From Kipferlia bialata (taxonomy: Eukaryota > Fornicata), in NCBI GenBank assembly GCA_003568945.1, contig BDIP01000339.1:1-21122 (forward strand): 21,122 nt of DNA. Reading direction: 5' to 3'. The first letter of the stretch is position 1. The number at the start of each line of letters is the position of its first letter. Below the pieces are notes generated by a model that did not search any database, was not told where the DNA came from, and was given only the letters and a program-made list of their open reading frames with translations. Below, in pieces: positions 8,472-17,785 of this stretch. A program made the translations under genes and the position numbers.

Positions 8472-11400
8472 AAATATATCTAAATATTCTTAGCTGTTCT
8501 CATTCCCTCATACCAGGCCATGCTATCTCCTATATATTCTCTCTCTCTCCCCCTCTCTCTATATATGTACATGTATCTTTCTCAATATCAGGCCATGCTC
8601 TCAACCTTCTCCCCCAAGCTCTTCGATGGGTGTACCGATGACCCAGATTATACAGACCCAGACACACTAGGTATGGGTATATACATATATACATATATAG
8701 TATATAGAATATATATACTCAATAGTATATATACTCTATAGTATAAATAATAGATACTCTTCGATGCGTGCACTGATGACCCAGACTACACAGACCCAGA
8801 CACACTGGGTATAACCATGTTGTATATTAGTATGATATGCATAGTATATATGTATATATACTATTTGGTATATATTGGTCTAATAGATACTCCTTGTGCC
8901 GATGACCCAGACTACACAGACCCAGACACGATAGGTATGGGTATAGTATAGTATCATTATATATTATATATATAGTATATCTAGTACATATAATATATCT
9001 AGAGATAGATACCAATTATACAGACCCAGACACACTAGGAATGGGTATATACATATATCATGTGTATTGCTCCCCCTTATGGTGTATACTCTACAATACC
9101 ACTCTATATACATAGACCCAGATTATACAGACCCAGACACGCTAGGTATGAATATAGTGAATAGTGATTGACTCTCTCGCAGCATAGATTTCCATACTTG
9201 TACTCTTCACTTCACAGGCCCAGACACCGTAGGCGCACCAATTACCTCTCTACTCCCTATTGGATATATCTCTCTCTTTTTGCAACACTCCACTCTAGTG
9301 TGCCTATTGCAGATCTCTGCTCTTTATGGTGCCTACCCCATCTCTCTCTCTCTCTCTCAATATATATATATATATATATCTATACTCATCATTAGTCTGT
9401 CCCCTCCAGATCCCTGCCCTCTATGGTGCCTACCTATCTCTCTCTCTCTCTCTCAATATATACTCATCATCAGTGTGTCCCCTCCAGATCCCCGCCCTCT
9501 ATGGTGCCTACCCTCTGTCCTACATAGCACCTGAGGGGGTGGAGCATGAGACACCGTCCATTGCCACTACCAGAGCTCTAGAGGTATACATATATGTACT
9601 ATCATCATAACTTACTCCATATACGTGCGGTTTCTTGAATGTTCTCTCTCTCTTGTTAGACTAGTAGTATATCTGATCCCTTTGATTATCATCTCTGGTC
9701 TGTACCCATCAACATGGATCAAGTCTCTCTATCCTGTCTCCTCTTTCTCTCTCTCCCCCGCTCTCTCTCGTTAATGCATAAGATTGTGATGTCTGGTCTG
9801 TACCCCTCGATGTTTTGATGCTATCCTCTCTCTCTTCATTTATATCCTCTGTTTGAGGTGGGTATATATTGACACTGATGCTAGATTGTCATGTCCGGTC
9901 TCTATCCCTCGGCCTGGATCAAGTCACTCCTCAGTGGTGGAGAGTATGACAGTGCCTCAAGGTGTGTACTATTGGTATATATATTGTATGTATAGTATAG
10001 TATAGTATATGTACTCTTCAGATTATGTGCAATCATATGATTGAAGTTTAGATGTTAGTATTTTCTCTCTATATCGGTTAATACTAGGTGCCAAGAAGGT
10101 GTATTATTGAATGCAGAATAATGACAGTTCTTACCGCAGGGCCAATGTCGTGTGTGCACTCACCCTCTGTGTAACTCTTCTGGGACTACTGGGTATGTAC
10201 TCTTTTCCTTTCTCTGTCGATTGTGTCTCCCTTCAGTATATAGTGTCCTTTCTGACACATAGTTAATTACTGTGGGATTCTATGGCTATGTTACTGTATT
10301 AGAAGTGTGACTCTGTGTACGTGATAGTGGCTCTCGCTCTCTCTGTTCCTCCCTCACGCCAGCCGTATGGTTGTATACTAACTATGGGCCAAACGGAAAC
10401 ACTAGGAGGTACTTCTTTGCACATGCACAATCCCCTTTCTCTCTCTCTTTCTCTCTGACGCATACTGTCTCTTGTCAACTGGTGTCTCCTCTGTTCTATA
10501 AACATGAAATATGCATATCTGCACCTTCACCCTTAGGCTTCTAAGGGACTGTTTCCGGTGGGTCGATACGTCCAAGTCTTCCATGGTCAATGTCACAAAG
10601 GTATATGTGGCAGTACGCTAGTATTCATATGTGCCCAAGACTCTGTAAGAGACACAATGTGAGTCACGTATTACACATACACTCAGGATCTATGGCCGAT
10701 ATCGTTTGAAGAGTCCCTGAATATACGAATCAATGTATATACGTGTGTATATAGTAGAGTATCTCACTGCCAGGTCTATGGCCGGTATGGCATGAAGAGG
10801 CGCAATGAGGGGGATGAATACATCGACAACGAGTACAGAGGGACGATCATGGGTATGTGGTATCGACCAGTGTCGCTCTCTCTCTGCAATACCATACACC
10901 TTACCATATGTGTCAAGGGTGTGTGGTATTGGTCAGTGTGCTCTGCGTCAGTCCTAATGTATCTCTCTCTCTCTTTTCATCTCTCTTTAGAACTGTATGA
11001 CTGTTTACATGTGTAGTAATATTCTAAGTCTCAGGCGGCTTTGTGACGAGTGTCTCTCTCTCTTTCTCCCTCTGACTATGTATGAGTATGGACATGTATA
11101 AGCACCTAAGTTCAGGCGGCTGTGTTACCAGTGTGCTCTATGTCATAGCTGCATTCACAGCTGTATGGACACTGTATGTGTGCATGCACACTGACGCCAT
11201 ACCAACACTCCCAGAGGATATATACACAGGTGGGGTATATACTACCACTGATACCAACACACGCCACTGATATAGTCACTCCATCATTTGGCCTTTGGTG
11301 GATCCGCTACCTGAATATACGTATAACTGTTGTTATTCTTTCCCATATCTCAGTGTATATATATGTCTTATATTCCTGTCAGTAAATATTTGTATACGTA

Positions 11401-14400
11401 TCTAACACACAGAGCTGACCCCCGACCAGCCCCCCTATCTGCGACAGAGGGATGTGCAGACAGTGCCATACACATCACTCCCAACAGAGCCTGGGCAGTA
11501 CCTGAGTATGTGTAGTATAGTACAATTGAATATATAGAAGTATCATTGTCTTAATGCTATTGCCCTCCATTTGGTAGATTAGACAGTGCCATATACATCA
11601 GTCTGAACATAATCTCTCGGTGTATTTCTGTGTTTACCATTATCAATTGCTTACCCCAGACTCGGCTATCTCCAGCAGGGACAACCTCTATGTCATCGAG
11701 ACCACAACAGGTATGGGTGTTTACTCATATACAGTCTCTGTATTTACGCATGGGTATACAATTGTTTATGCCCGGCTCTGAATTGGGGCACTGTGTTTTT
11801 CATCTAGCTATCTTATTCATAATACGTTTGCATGTATACTATTCTACATATATTCCCAACTGACACGGATTCATATATAAATATTCTCGTATAGAATCAT
11901 CTCACACCCAGCGCTCAACTGGGGCACTGTGTGTATCCCCTCGGACCCTGTGTTCCTAGAGATGTCTCTATCGGACAAGATTAGGTATGTATACGTAGAG
12001 AACTGATCTCCTCTCTCTCTCTCTCTCTCTCTCTGTATTTCTATTGTAGTACTCACCCTAAACTGATCTTCTCCACCAGTGCCGGTACAGCTGATCTCTC
12101 TCTCTCTCTCTCTCTCTCTCTTGGTCTATATACTAATCCTAGGCTCATCTTCTCCACCAGTGCCGGCACAGCTGATCTGTCCAGTGACCCCAAGGCAGTG
12201 CTGGACCCAACAACATGGGCTGAGTTGAGGTTAGACACTATCGTTCACCTTGTAGAAGAAGTACTTGCATAATAGTTGTAGTTGGTATGCTGTGCTACCT
12301 CACTAACCACAGAGATAGTGGCTCTCTATCGATTGAGACAACTGGGTGCCTCCTGACAGGTGAGTCTTCACACACACACTTTCTCACGTTCAATATTTCT
12401 CTCTCGTTCAACCTCTATGTATCTCTGCCTTACATAGTATTGTTATTATACTATGTAGACTATACAAATACAGTGAGTATTCATGTATTCTCTCTCTCTC
12501 TTTGAGTGTCTCTCTTACATCATAGGTGGACAGGCCTGCAGTGAAGACCTGTCCAATGTGCCTGACCTGGCTAGGTTGGATTCTATGCATACATCTTCAG
12601 AGACAGCTATAGATGTGTGTATATGTATGTACATATTCTATGACCTCTGACAACAGCGCCATTGCCTACAAGCCCCTGCTCAGCTATGGGTGCTATTTGG
12701 ACGAAGACGCCATATACCACCACATGAGGTTAGGGGGCGAGACAACATCTATAGAGTGATACTAGTGTCTTCACTATTGATGATCTTACCCCCCAGTGTC
12801 ATCACCCTCCCATGTGTGTTTGTGCATTGTATTCATAAGGATTCATAAGTATTCTTGAGTAGAATATAAAGTGGTATTGGTACTAATCCCAGTGTCATCA
12901 CCCTCCCGTGGGTGTTTGGGTATCCATCCTTTGATGACATGACATTCGAGGTAAGGAATAGTGTACACACACATACTAGTATATATGTATAGATAGAGAG
13001 AGAGAGAGATAATTGTCATTTGATGACATGACATTCGAGGTTGGTTATGGTATATTCATTATTACCCATTGTTGGAACTTACCCTTGGTGTGACCCCAGG
13101 AGTTAGTTGTTGATTATGTATTACAACAACCTCTCGCTTTTTCGTAGGTGTCCCGCCGGTCATGTTTCTTGAACCTATGATATATATATATTATTGTATA
13201 CATTATTGTATATATATATATGTGCAGAGTGATATCTCACCCCAGGTGTCCCAGCAGCCCAGTGACTCCTTCCCATACTTCGGCCTAGCAGTGGGGGCAA
13301 CAAGGTGTGTTATATGTGTACATATTAGTTTATGCGTACTAGAATATTCTATATTCTACAATTCTATTCTGCATGATATTACAACTCTTACGGACGGCCA
13401 GTGGGGTCACAAGGTAACAGGGGCTATAATTTTCCATGTGTTATACCTGGTCTTTCATCAGAACCCATGTCTTTCCGTCCATCTCGTCATATGTATATAT
13501 ATCCTACTGTGTGGGGATAGTTCAGCTCTAACGTCAGGACCCATGTCTTCCCGTCTCTATAGATATCTATATTGTACATATATACACTGAATATGTATCT
13601 ATATTACTATATCCCTAACCCAGAACCCATGTCTTCCCGTCCTATCTGAACCAGTACCTACAGGTCACAGCAGACGAGACGCAGCCACTGATCAAACATG
13701 ACACAATTGTACGTGTTGTCCCTCCATTTTGTGGCTCTAAGAGAACTAGAGCAGATATATCAACTAACCTAATCCCATCTCATCCCATTCCATCCCATTA
13801 TAAGTATAACATACAGTACCAACCTCAACCCAGGAGACTGGTCTGATTTCTAGTGTATCTGATACACATGTTTGCATCATGCGTTCTCACCCCAGGAGAC
13901 TGGTCTGTTTGCAGTGGGTGTAGGGTATATGTTTGGCCTGCCATACCCACAGTGCCACTGGGGGGAGGTCGAGGTATATCTTTATTAATGTACATATATT
14001 TGTGTGTATATATTGGTATTATGAAAAGTTCAAGTGTGTATATTTGGGTTAGTATATATATATATGTAATATATGTTTTTTCCTGGCATACCCACAGTGC
14101 CACTGGGGGAAGGGGGAGGTATATCCTCATGTATATATGTGATACTGATACTGATACTGATAGGGAAGTCAAGGTAAGTTTCTCCCTCTCTCTCACAACT
14201 ATTATGTATTTCATTTCATTATTATGCACCTGTCAATTGTAGATATATGATAGGCTTATGTATATATTATGAAATAGTTTATTTACCCCAGGAGGCACAG
14301 GCCGCTACTATCCTGGGGAACGTCCAGACAATGCTCGGGTATGGCGGTCAATATACGTATATCTTATGCCTTGATACAAAACAAACAATGCAGATTTCAT

Positions 14401-17065
14401 ATTTTTCATACAGTACGAATGTCAGTTCAGTCATCTGGCATTGAGATCTGTTCTTACCTCAGTGACGTCTCTCTGAACCCCTTCGACCCAGTTGTGTTTG
14501 GGGATGATGGCATGCAGACAGCAGAGTCACTCTCGGTATGTTGCAATATACTAATGTATATATGAATATTAGCACTTTGTATCTCTCTGGATCTCTCTGT
14601 GGTATGCCTGTATATAGTACTAAAAATACCTATAGTATATTATTATTTATTAATAATTATATTTAGTATATATAATATATATACTGCTAACCTCAGGCCC
14701 TGTGGGACCCCATATGTGCATTTATTCAAGGAATCAGTAATTATATATTCTGCAACTACGATTATGTGTGTGTGATTACTACTGACTCTAGGCCCTGTGG
14801 GACCCCAGTCAGCAGATGAGCTACACAGTGGGGCCGTTGCCAACGGTGGTGGCAGAGGTTCGATTGGTCTATCTCTCTCTCTCGACATATGAAGTATTTC
14901 ATTGGATCCTTTCCTGTTTTTATGCTCTCTATGTACTGACCTTCTGACCCCAGGTCCCAACCTCCACCGAGATGTTTGGCAACTCATGCAGTGATATATA
15001 TCACACATCTGAATTATGTATTGAGAGAGTATAGAACCAGTCTCATTCCCTTAGGTCCCCACCTCCACCGAGATGTTTGGCAACTCGTGTTTCGAACAGA
15101 ACGGCATCTACTTTGGAGAGCTATGCGAGGCACTAAAGCAAGGTTAGACTGTCCATGAGTGTATCACTTCATGCAGGTGTTCCCTTGGTCATCATAATTC
15201 TCTCTCTCTTAACACTTAGGCGTAGGCTTTACTGTGAATCCTGACATACTCTACATGCAGGGTGTCCTCTCTCTCATTCTCTCTCTCTCCCTCCCTCTCT
15301 CTCTGCAGACTTTTGGAAATACAAACCCACAGGTGTCGGTTTTACAGCTGACCCCGACATCCCCTATATGCAGGGTGTCCCCCTCGCTGTGCTATGCGGC
15401 ACACAACACTTCACAGTAGATAGTCAGATCACACATGTGCCAGGTATATGTATATCTACCCTAATAGGGTTACAGTGTATTATACTATTGTGAATATGTA
15501 TGCCCGCAGCACTTCACAGTGGATAGCCAGATCACACATGTACCAGGTGCAAAATGTCATTATGTGTATGCATAGACTTTGTATTCATGGGTATCATTAT
15601 ATGATATATTTACAGGTGTCATTATCCTTCTCACCTAGGTTGGTGTGCCGACCCCAGTTCCTCTGAGGGTCAGTTTGGAGACTGTGACTCCGATAGAGTA
15701 TTCTATGCCGGACTGGCTTCTTCTATTACAGGGTGGGTACTCTCTGTATGTGATGTAAATATGTATATATATGTTATACGTTCATTTAGATTGCTATGCC
15801 GGACTGGCATCATCCATCACAGGGTGAGTATCAAGTGGGTACATCGTGGCTATATCGTTAACTGTTCTTGAATAGCTGGAGCGAAGTATATACACGTTCA
15901 GTAAGTAAGCCAGAGTAATATAGTTATCAGGAAGTCCACGAGTATTTGAGTCAGACAATGCATAAATACCATGTATGAATATATAGTATTGTTGTGTTCT
16001 GACGTCAGCGAGCCCACCGTGTGCCCCTATGAGTCTGTGGACATTATGGAGAAAAGCCATACAGTCTCTATCAGACACAGGGTCAGCAGTCAGGTATACA
16101 TAGGGTCATATATAGTATATGTCAGTGTATGTATGTATAGTAGCATGAGTAGAATGGTGTATACAGTATCAATCAGACACAGGGTCAGCAGTCAGGTATG
16201 TGTTGCACTGTATGATGGAGATATATATTGATATACACACATATTTCTATTTGAGAACCGTACTGTGTCTAGCAGGCACAGGGTCAGCAGTCAGGTATAG
16301 CTACTCTCTTATTGTTTACAACCAATATATACTAGGTATACATGACACTCTCTATGGTTGATATATGCGCACATGGAAGTCCATCAGAGACATATATATA
16401 AGGAAGTTACAGTCTCAACAATTACAACACCCATTATTGCTCACCGTCAGGTCTCAGAGGTCACCTTCCACAACCTAGAGCCAGTTGCTCTCCTTGGTGA
16501 TGTTGTGTTGTTGCTAGTCTCTCTCTTTGGGTTCCAGACCCTGTTGGAGAGTGTCGCATCAGCAGTCAGGAGGTATATAATGTATTCCCTTTCTATTCAT
16601 ATGTATCTTGCCTCTCTTTGGGTTCCTGACACTGTTGGAGAGTGTGGCGTCGGCTGTCAGGAGGTATACCTAGTGACCCAATTTTGAGTTGATGCCAGCT
16701 GCATATCTAGAAATTGGGCACTAATCATTCTTATATGTGTAGGTATAATACATTCATGGCACTTTTACTTATGTGTTGTCTGAGAGTGGCATCAGCAGTC
16801 AGGAGGTATACATAATATTACCTTTCTATTCGTATATATCTTACGCTACTCTTGTTCTTCTGCCCTGGTGACTAACCCGACTAGATTGATGAAGATTAGA
16901 AAGGCCTCCCGACGCAAGAGGAGAGGGGGAGAGAGGGAGAGAAACAGAGCAAGGGAGGAGGCAACATATCCAGCAGAGAGAGTGCCTAGCCATATGATGG
17001 GTAGTGTGACTATGACCCCTAACCCCATGATGGGAGGGACAGCCGTTGGGCAGACAGGTGTATAA
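6417..17065 (+). CDS. Large three-membrane-segment protein of unknown family (about 39 exons, about 1073 residues)
   Basis: A continuous protein was rebuilt by joining exons whose phases agree at every junction from ATG 6417 to TAA 17065. The start is the first ATG after an in-frame TGA; ATG 6432 is an alternative. Order of parts: hydrophilic, basic then acidic N-terminus (1-405), membrane segment 1 (about 410-432), linker of about 55 residues, membrane segment 2 (about 490-513), a cysteine-containing region (about 515-980), membrane segment 3 (about 984-1004) and a basic tail. Exon coordinates are given in the segment entries below. Most introns are 60-200 bases, GT-AG, many ending CTGACCCCAG or similar. 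I do not recognise the family. With three membrane segments, the large region and the N-terminus would lie on opposite sides of the membrane. The least certain part is exon 12 (9218-9297). The gene is convergent with the receptor gene. Confidence 0.85.
8264..8348. repeat. Poly-C / poly-T low-complexity tract in intron 10
   Basis: C runs of 20 or more bases alternate with short T runs. They sit in the intron between exons 10 and 11, just upstream of a (CT)n tract (about 8433-8468). Together they make a very long pyrimidine tract ahead of the exon 11 acceptor. Confidence 0.9.
8433..8468. repeat. (CT)n microsatellite in intron 10
   Basis: A perfect CT repeat on the plus strand, upstream of two copies of the exon 11 acceptor (CAGGCCATGCT at 8517 and ATCAGGCCATGCT at 8588). 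It may act as a polypyrimidine tract. Confidence 0.85.
8592..9232 (+). repeat. Exon 11 donor edge repeated about five times
   Basis: The end of exon 11 (to 8670) recurs at about 8757-8808, 8890-8934, 9011-9038, 9115-9145 and, shorter, 9218-9232. The copies at 8757, 8890 and 9115 still run into a GTAT donor. The first copy differs from the used exon in six codons, five of them synonymous (TGT/TGC, ACC/ACT, GAT/GAC, TAT/TAC, CTA/CTG). The copy at 9115 differs by one synonymous change (ACA/ACG). The sequence between copies is TA-rich and does not align between units. Confidence 0.85.
9313..9515 (+). repeat. Exon 13 acceptor edge in three copies
   Basis: Copies start at 9313, 9410 and 9488 (the last is used in the model). 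Each follows an AG (TTGCAG, CTCCAG, CTCCAG) and reads Ile-(Ser/Pro)-Ala-Leu-Tyr-Gly-Ala-Tyr. The second copy differs from the used one by a single synonymous change (CCT/CCC). The first differs by GCT, CTT (synonymous) and Ser for Pro. CT and TA repeats fill the spaces. Confidence 0.85.
9685..9930 (+). repeat. Exon 14 acceptor edge in three copies
   Basis: Copies begin at 9685, 9783 and 9885 (used). The protein readings start IIISGLYPSTWIKSL, IVMSGLYPSM and IVMSGLYPSAWIKSL. The first copy differs from the used exon by six synonymous and three conservative changes. The second is identical in protein for nine residues and then diverges. Confidence 0.85.
9885..11229 (+). other. Exons 14-19: membrane segments 1 and 2
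   Basis: Exons: 9885-9961, 10140-10192, 10363-10408, 10537-10600, 10774-10852, 11116-11229. Membrane segment 1 spans exons 15-16 (ANVVCALTLCVTLLGLL then AVWLYTNYG). It is followed by a charged linker (LLRDCFRWVDTSKSSMVNVT, VYGRYGMKRRNEGDEYIDNE), which includes one N-V-T sequon. Membrane segment 2 is in exon 19 (VTSVLYVIAAFTAVWTLYVC). Partial copies of exon edges lie at 10687 (exon 18 start) and 11035 (exon 19 start: GGFVTSV against GGCVTSV, with three synonymous changes). Confidence 0.75.
12063..12180 (+). repeat. Exon 23 acceptor edge duplicated
   Basis: A copy at 12063-12101 matches the exon 23 start (12144 onward). The protein reading LIFSTSAGTADLS is identical. The four codon differences are all synonymous (CTC/CTG, GGC/GGT, CTG/CTC, TCC/TCT). 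The copies are separated by a (CT)n tract. Confidence 0.85.
12797..13039 (+). repeat. Both edges of exon 27 duplicated
   Basis: The acceptor edge (GTCATCACCCTCCC) occurs at 12797, after CCCCCCAG, and at 12893 (used). The donor edge (TGATGACATGACATTCGAG) occurs at 12932-12950 (used, followed by GTAAGG) and at about 13021-13039 (followed by GTTGG). The used exon is thus flanked on both sides by partial copies of itself. Confidence 0.85.
13462..13650 (+). repeat. Exon 29 acceptor edge in three copies
   Basis: Copies start at 13462 (after TCATCAG), 13538 (after CGTCAG) and 13624 (after AACCCAG, used). All contain ACCCATGTCTT(C/T)CCGTC. Only the last continues in an open frame (YLNQYLQVTADETQ). 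Confidence 0.85.
13834..14118 (+). repeat. Both edges of exon 30 duplicated
   Basis: The acceptor edge GAGACTGGTCTG is at 13834 (after CCCAG) and 13896 (after CCCCAG, used). The donor edge, protein YPQCHWG, is at about 13942-13973 (used) and at about 14088-14118, each followed by GTATAT. The outer copies are decayed. Confidence 0.8.
14697..14990 (+). repeat. Acceptor edges of exons 33 and 34 duplicated
   Basis: Exon 33: the copy at 14697 (after CCTCAG) matches 14792 for GCCCTGTGGGACCCC. Exon 34: the copy at 14954-14990 (after TGACCCCAG) reads VPTSTEMFGNSC, identical in protein to 15055 onward, with three synonymous differences and no others before the match ends. Confidence 0.85.
15220..15546 (+). 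repeat. Exon 35: internal segment and donor edge duplicated
   Basis: A copy at 15220-15268 reads GVGFTVNPDILYMQGV against GVGFTADPDIPYMQGV in the used exon (15333 onward), with seven synonymous and three non-synonymous differences. A copy of the donor edge at 15510-15546 reads HFTVDSQITHVP, identical in protein to 15407-15443, with three synonymous differences. The latter has both an AG before it (CCCGCAG) and a GT after it, so it could be used as a mini-exon. Confidence 0.85.
15700..15823 (+). repeat. Exon 36 donor edge duplicated
   Basis: The used edge (to 15732, GTGGGT donor) and the copy at about 15792-15823 (GTGAGT donor) both read YAGLASSIT. The four codon differences are all synonymous. 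The copy has the better-looking donor. Confidence 0.85.
16056..16294 (+). repeat. Exon 37 donor edge in three copies
   Basis: Edges end at 16093 (used), 16195 and 16294, all followed by GTAT. Protein readings are TVSIRHRVSSQ, TVSIRHRVSSQ and TVSSRHRVSSQ. The second differs only synonymously. The spacer sequences do not align with each other. Confidence 0.85.
16451..17065 (+). other. Exons 38-39: membrane segment 3 and basic C-terminal tail
   Basis: Exon 38 (16451-16572) encodes VSEVTFHNLEP followed by the hydrophobic run VALLGDVVLLLVSLFGFQTL and then LESVASAVRR. Exon 39 (16885-17065) encodes LMKIRKASRRKRRGGERERN, a strongly basic juxtamembrane stretch, then a Met/Gly-rich end (HMMGSVTMTPNPMMGGTAVG) and the TAA stop at 17063-17065. 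By the positive-inside rule the tail is probably cytosolic. Confidence 0.8.
16518..16805 (+). repeat. Exon 38 donor edge in three copies
   Basis: The edge ends at 16572 (used), 16663 and 16805, each as CAGGAG|GTATA. The second copy reads LFGFLTLLESVASAVR against LFGFQTLLESVASAVR (five synonymous changes and one replacement). The third is shorter and has lost two bases relative to the frame. Confidence 0.85.
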
Positions 17066-17205
17066 TAGAGTTTCTGTGTACTTCCCAGCTCTTCGATGTT
17101 TTCAACATATTTGTGGTCTCGCTTTAAGCGAGTCGCTTACATTGTGGCCAGGACGCAGTAGCTATGGGCTTGTATGGTAGGAGTGTGAGTGTCATTGTGA
17201 TGAAG

Positions 17206-17287
17206 TGGGAGCACAAGGAATCGAACCTCGATCCCTTTCCCTGGGTCAATCGTCCCCGTTTCCAACACTCCACCATCAACTTTGTAC
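17206..17287 (-). tRNA. tRNA-like sequence 2 (degenerate; type not assigned)
   Basis: On the minus strand the T arm is clear: CGAGG-TTCGATT-CCTTG (17230-17214), followed by TGCTCCCA, which looks like an acceptor strand plus discriminator base. Upstream, AGTTGATGGTGGAGTG resembles a D arm with G-U pairs. I cannot fold a proper anticodon stem, and no matching GGGAGCA 5' strand is present. It is therefore more likely a tRNA relic, or a tRNA with an intron I cannot place, than a normal gene. Confidence 0.3.
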
Positions 17288-17305
17288 ATGGTAAGTATAT
17301 ACAAA

Positions 17306-17376
17306 GCCGCAGGCGTGGGTTCGAACCGCGGGCGTTTGTCCCACAGAAAGGCGCTTTACCATTAAGCTATACCCCC
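17306..17376 (-). tRNA. tRNA-like sequence 1 (possible His-GTG; degenerate stems)
   Basis: On the minus strand, GGGGGTATAGCTTAATGGTA starts a sequence with tRNA landmarks in the right places over 71 nt. T8 is present, and the D arm AGCTTAATGGTAAAGC has four pairs and the GG of the loop. The anticodon loop CTGTGGG has T33 and GTG at 34-36. The T arm CGCGG-TTCGAAC-CCACG has four of five pairs. The anticodon stem (CCTTT against ACAAA) and the acceptor stem (GGGGGTA against CCTGCGG) do not pair. Either it is a pseudogene or relic, or it would need extensive editing. It lies 18 bases from the second tRNA-like element. Confidence 0.4.
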
Positions 17377-17785
17377 AGTTTGAAAGGCAATGGTCATAAA
17401 AGTATGTATTATTTCACATCTGTTCTGATATACATATATCACCCATATACAATGTTTCGAGTGCCAGACCCAGGGGGCAGTCACTGTATATATTTTATAT
17501 AGTCACTGTATACAGTATATACCACCTCTTCAGCTCCATCTATTTTTTACACGTATATCGTACACTCATACACTTAGAAATGACAATTCATATTCTTATC
17601 ATACACACCAGCACTCAAGTACACTTAGGCACTCCTACACCACAGCACTGCAATACATCACTACCTCTCTTACTCAGTCACGTCGAATCTCTCCATCTCC
17701 CACACAAACTGAACCTATACCTTACTCTTACTCTCCTATACAGTTACAGTGACTCCCCCCCCCCCTCTCTCTCTCAGAGAGTGTC

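Larger units (their letters stand above)
8592..9583 (+). other. Exons 11-13 with five donor-edge and two acceptor-edge copies between them
   Basis: Exon 11 (8592-8670) reads AMLSTFSPKLFDGCTDDPDY then TDPDTL. Exon 13 (9488-9583) reads IPALYGAYPLSYIAPEGVEH then ETPSIATTRALE. Exon 12 (9218-9297, GPDTVGAPITSLLPIGYISL onward) keeps the phase and joins them, but its donor CTA|GTGTGC is weak, so its end is uncertain. The intervening 800 bases are filled with partial copies of the exon 11 end and the exon 13 start, listed separately. Alternative joins using another copy cannot be excluded from sequence alone. Confidence 0.55.
11413..16093 (+). other. Exons 20-37: large cysteine-containing region between membrane segments 2 and 3
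   Basis: Exons: 11413-11505, 11660-11710, 11912-11984, 12143-12229, 12313-12359, 12526-12574, 12657-12728, 12893-12950, 13246-13304, 13624-13708, 13896-13973, 14292-14338, 14463-14535, 14792-14857, 15055-15142, 15309-15443, 15639-15732, 16009-16093. They encode about 465 residues with about a dozen cysteines (GTVCIPSD, GGQACSED, SYGCYLDED, PQCHWGE, GNSCFEQNG, FGELCEA, VLCGTQ, GWCADPSSS, FGDCDSDR, PTVCPYES), as expected of a disulphide-bearing extracytosolic domain. No domain family is recognised. Exon 23 could start at 12143 or 12161 (both in frame), and exon 35 at 15309 or 15333 (24 bases, optional DFWKYKPT). Confidence 0.75.
17066..17785. other. Convergent intergenic region between the large gene and the receptor gene
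   Basis: Both genes end into this stretch, with stops at 17065 (+) and 17786 (-). It holds two tRNA-like sequences on the minus strand (entries below), then AT-rich sequence and a pyrimidine-rich part on the plus strand near 17640-17775 ending in a C run and (CT)n. The open frame 17164-17502 is the antisense of the tRNA-like elements and is not a gene. Confidence 0.55.

Noticed and set aside
8259-8483. Proline- and Ser/Leu-rich open frame
   Set aside because: It is a translation of poly-C and (CT)n low-complexity sequence inside intron 10.
8592-9232. Regularly spaced repeats that might be a CRISPR array
   Set aside because: Repeats are unequal in length, match the end of a coding exon and carry splice dinucleotides; spacers are TA-rich and the genome is eukaryotic.
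17164-17502. A 112-codon open frame in the intergenic region
   Set aside because: It contains typical antisense-of-tRNA peptides (ESNLDP, GFEPRAF, GALPLSYTP), so it is a shadow of the tRNA-like elements.
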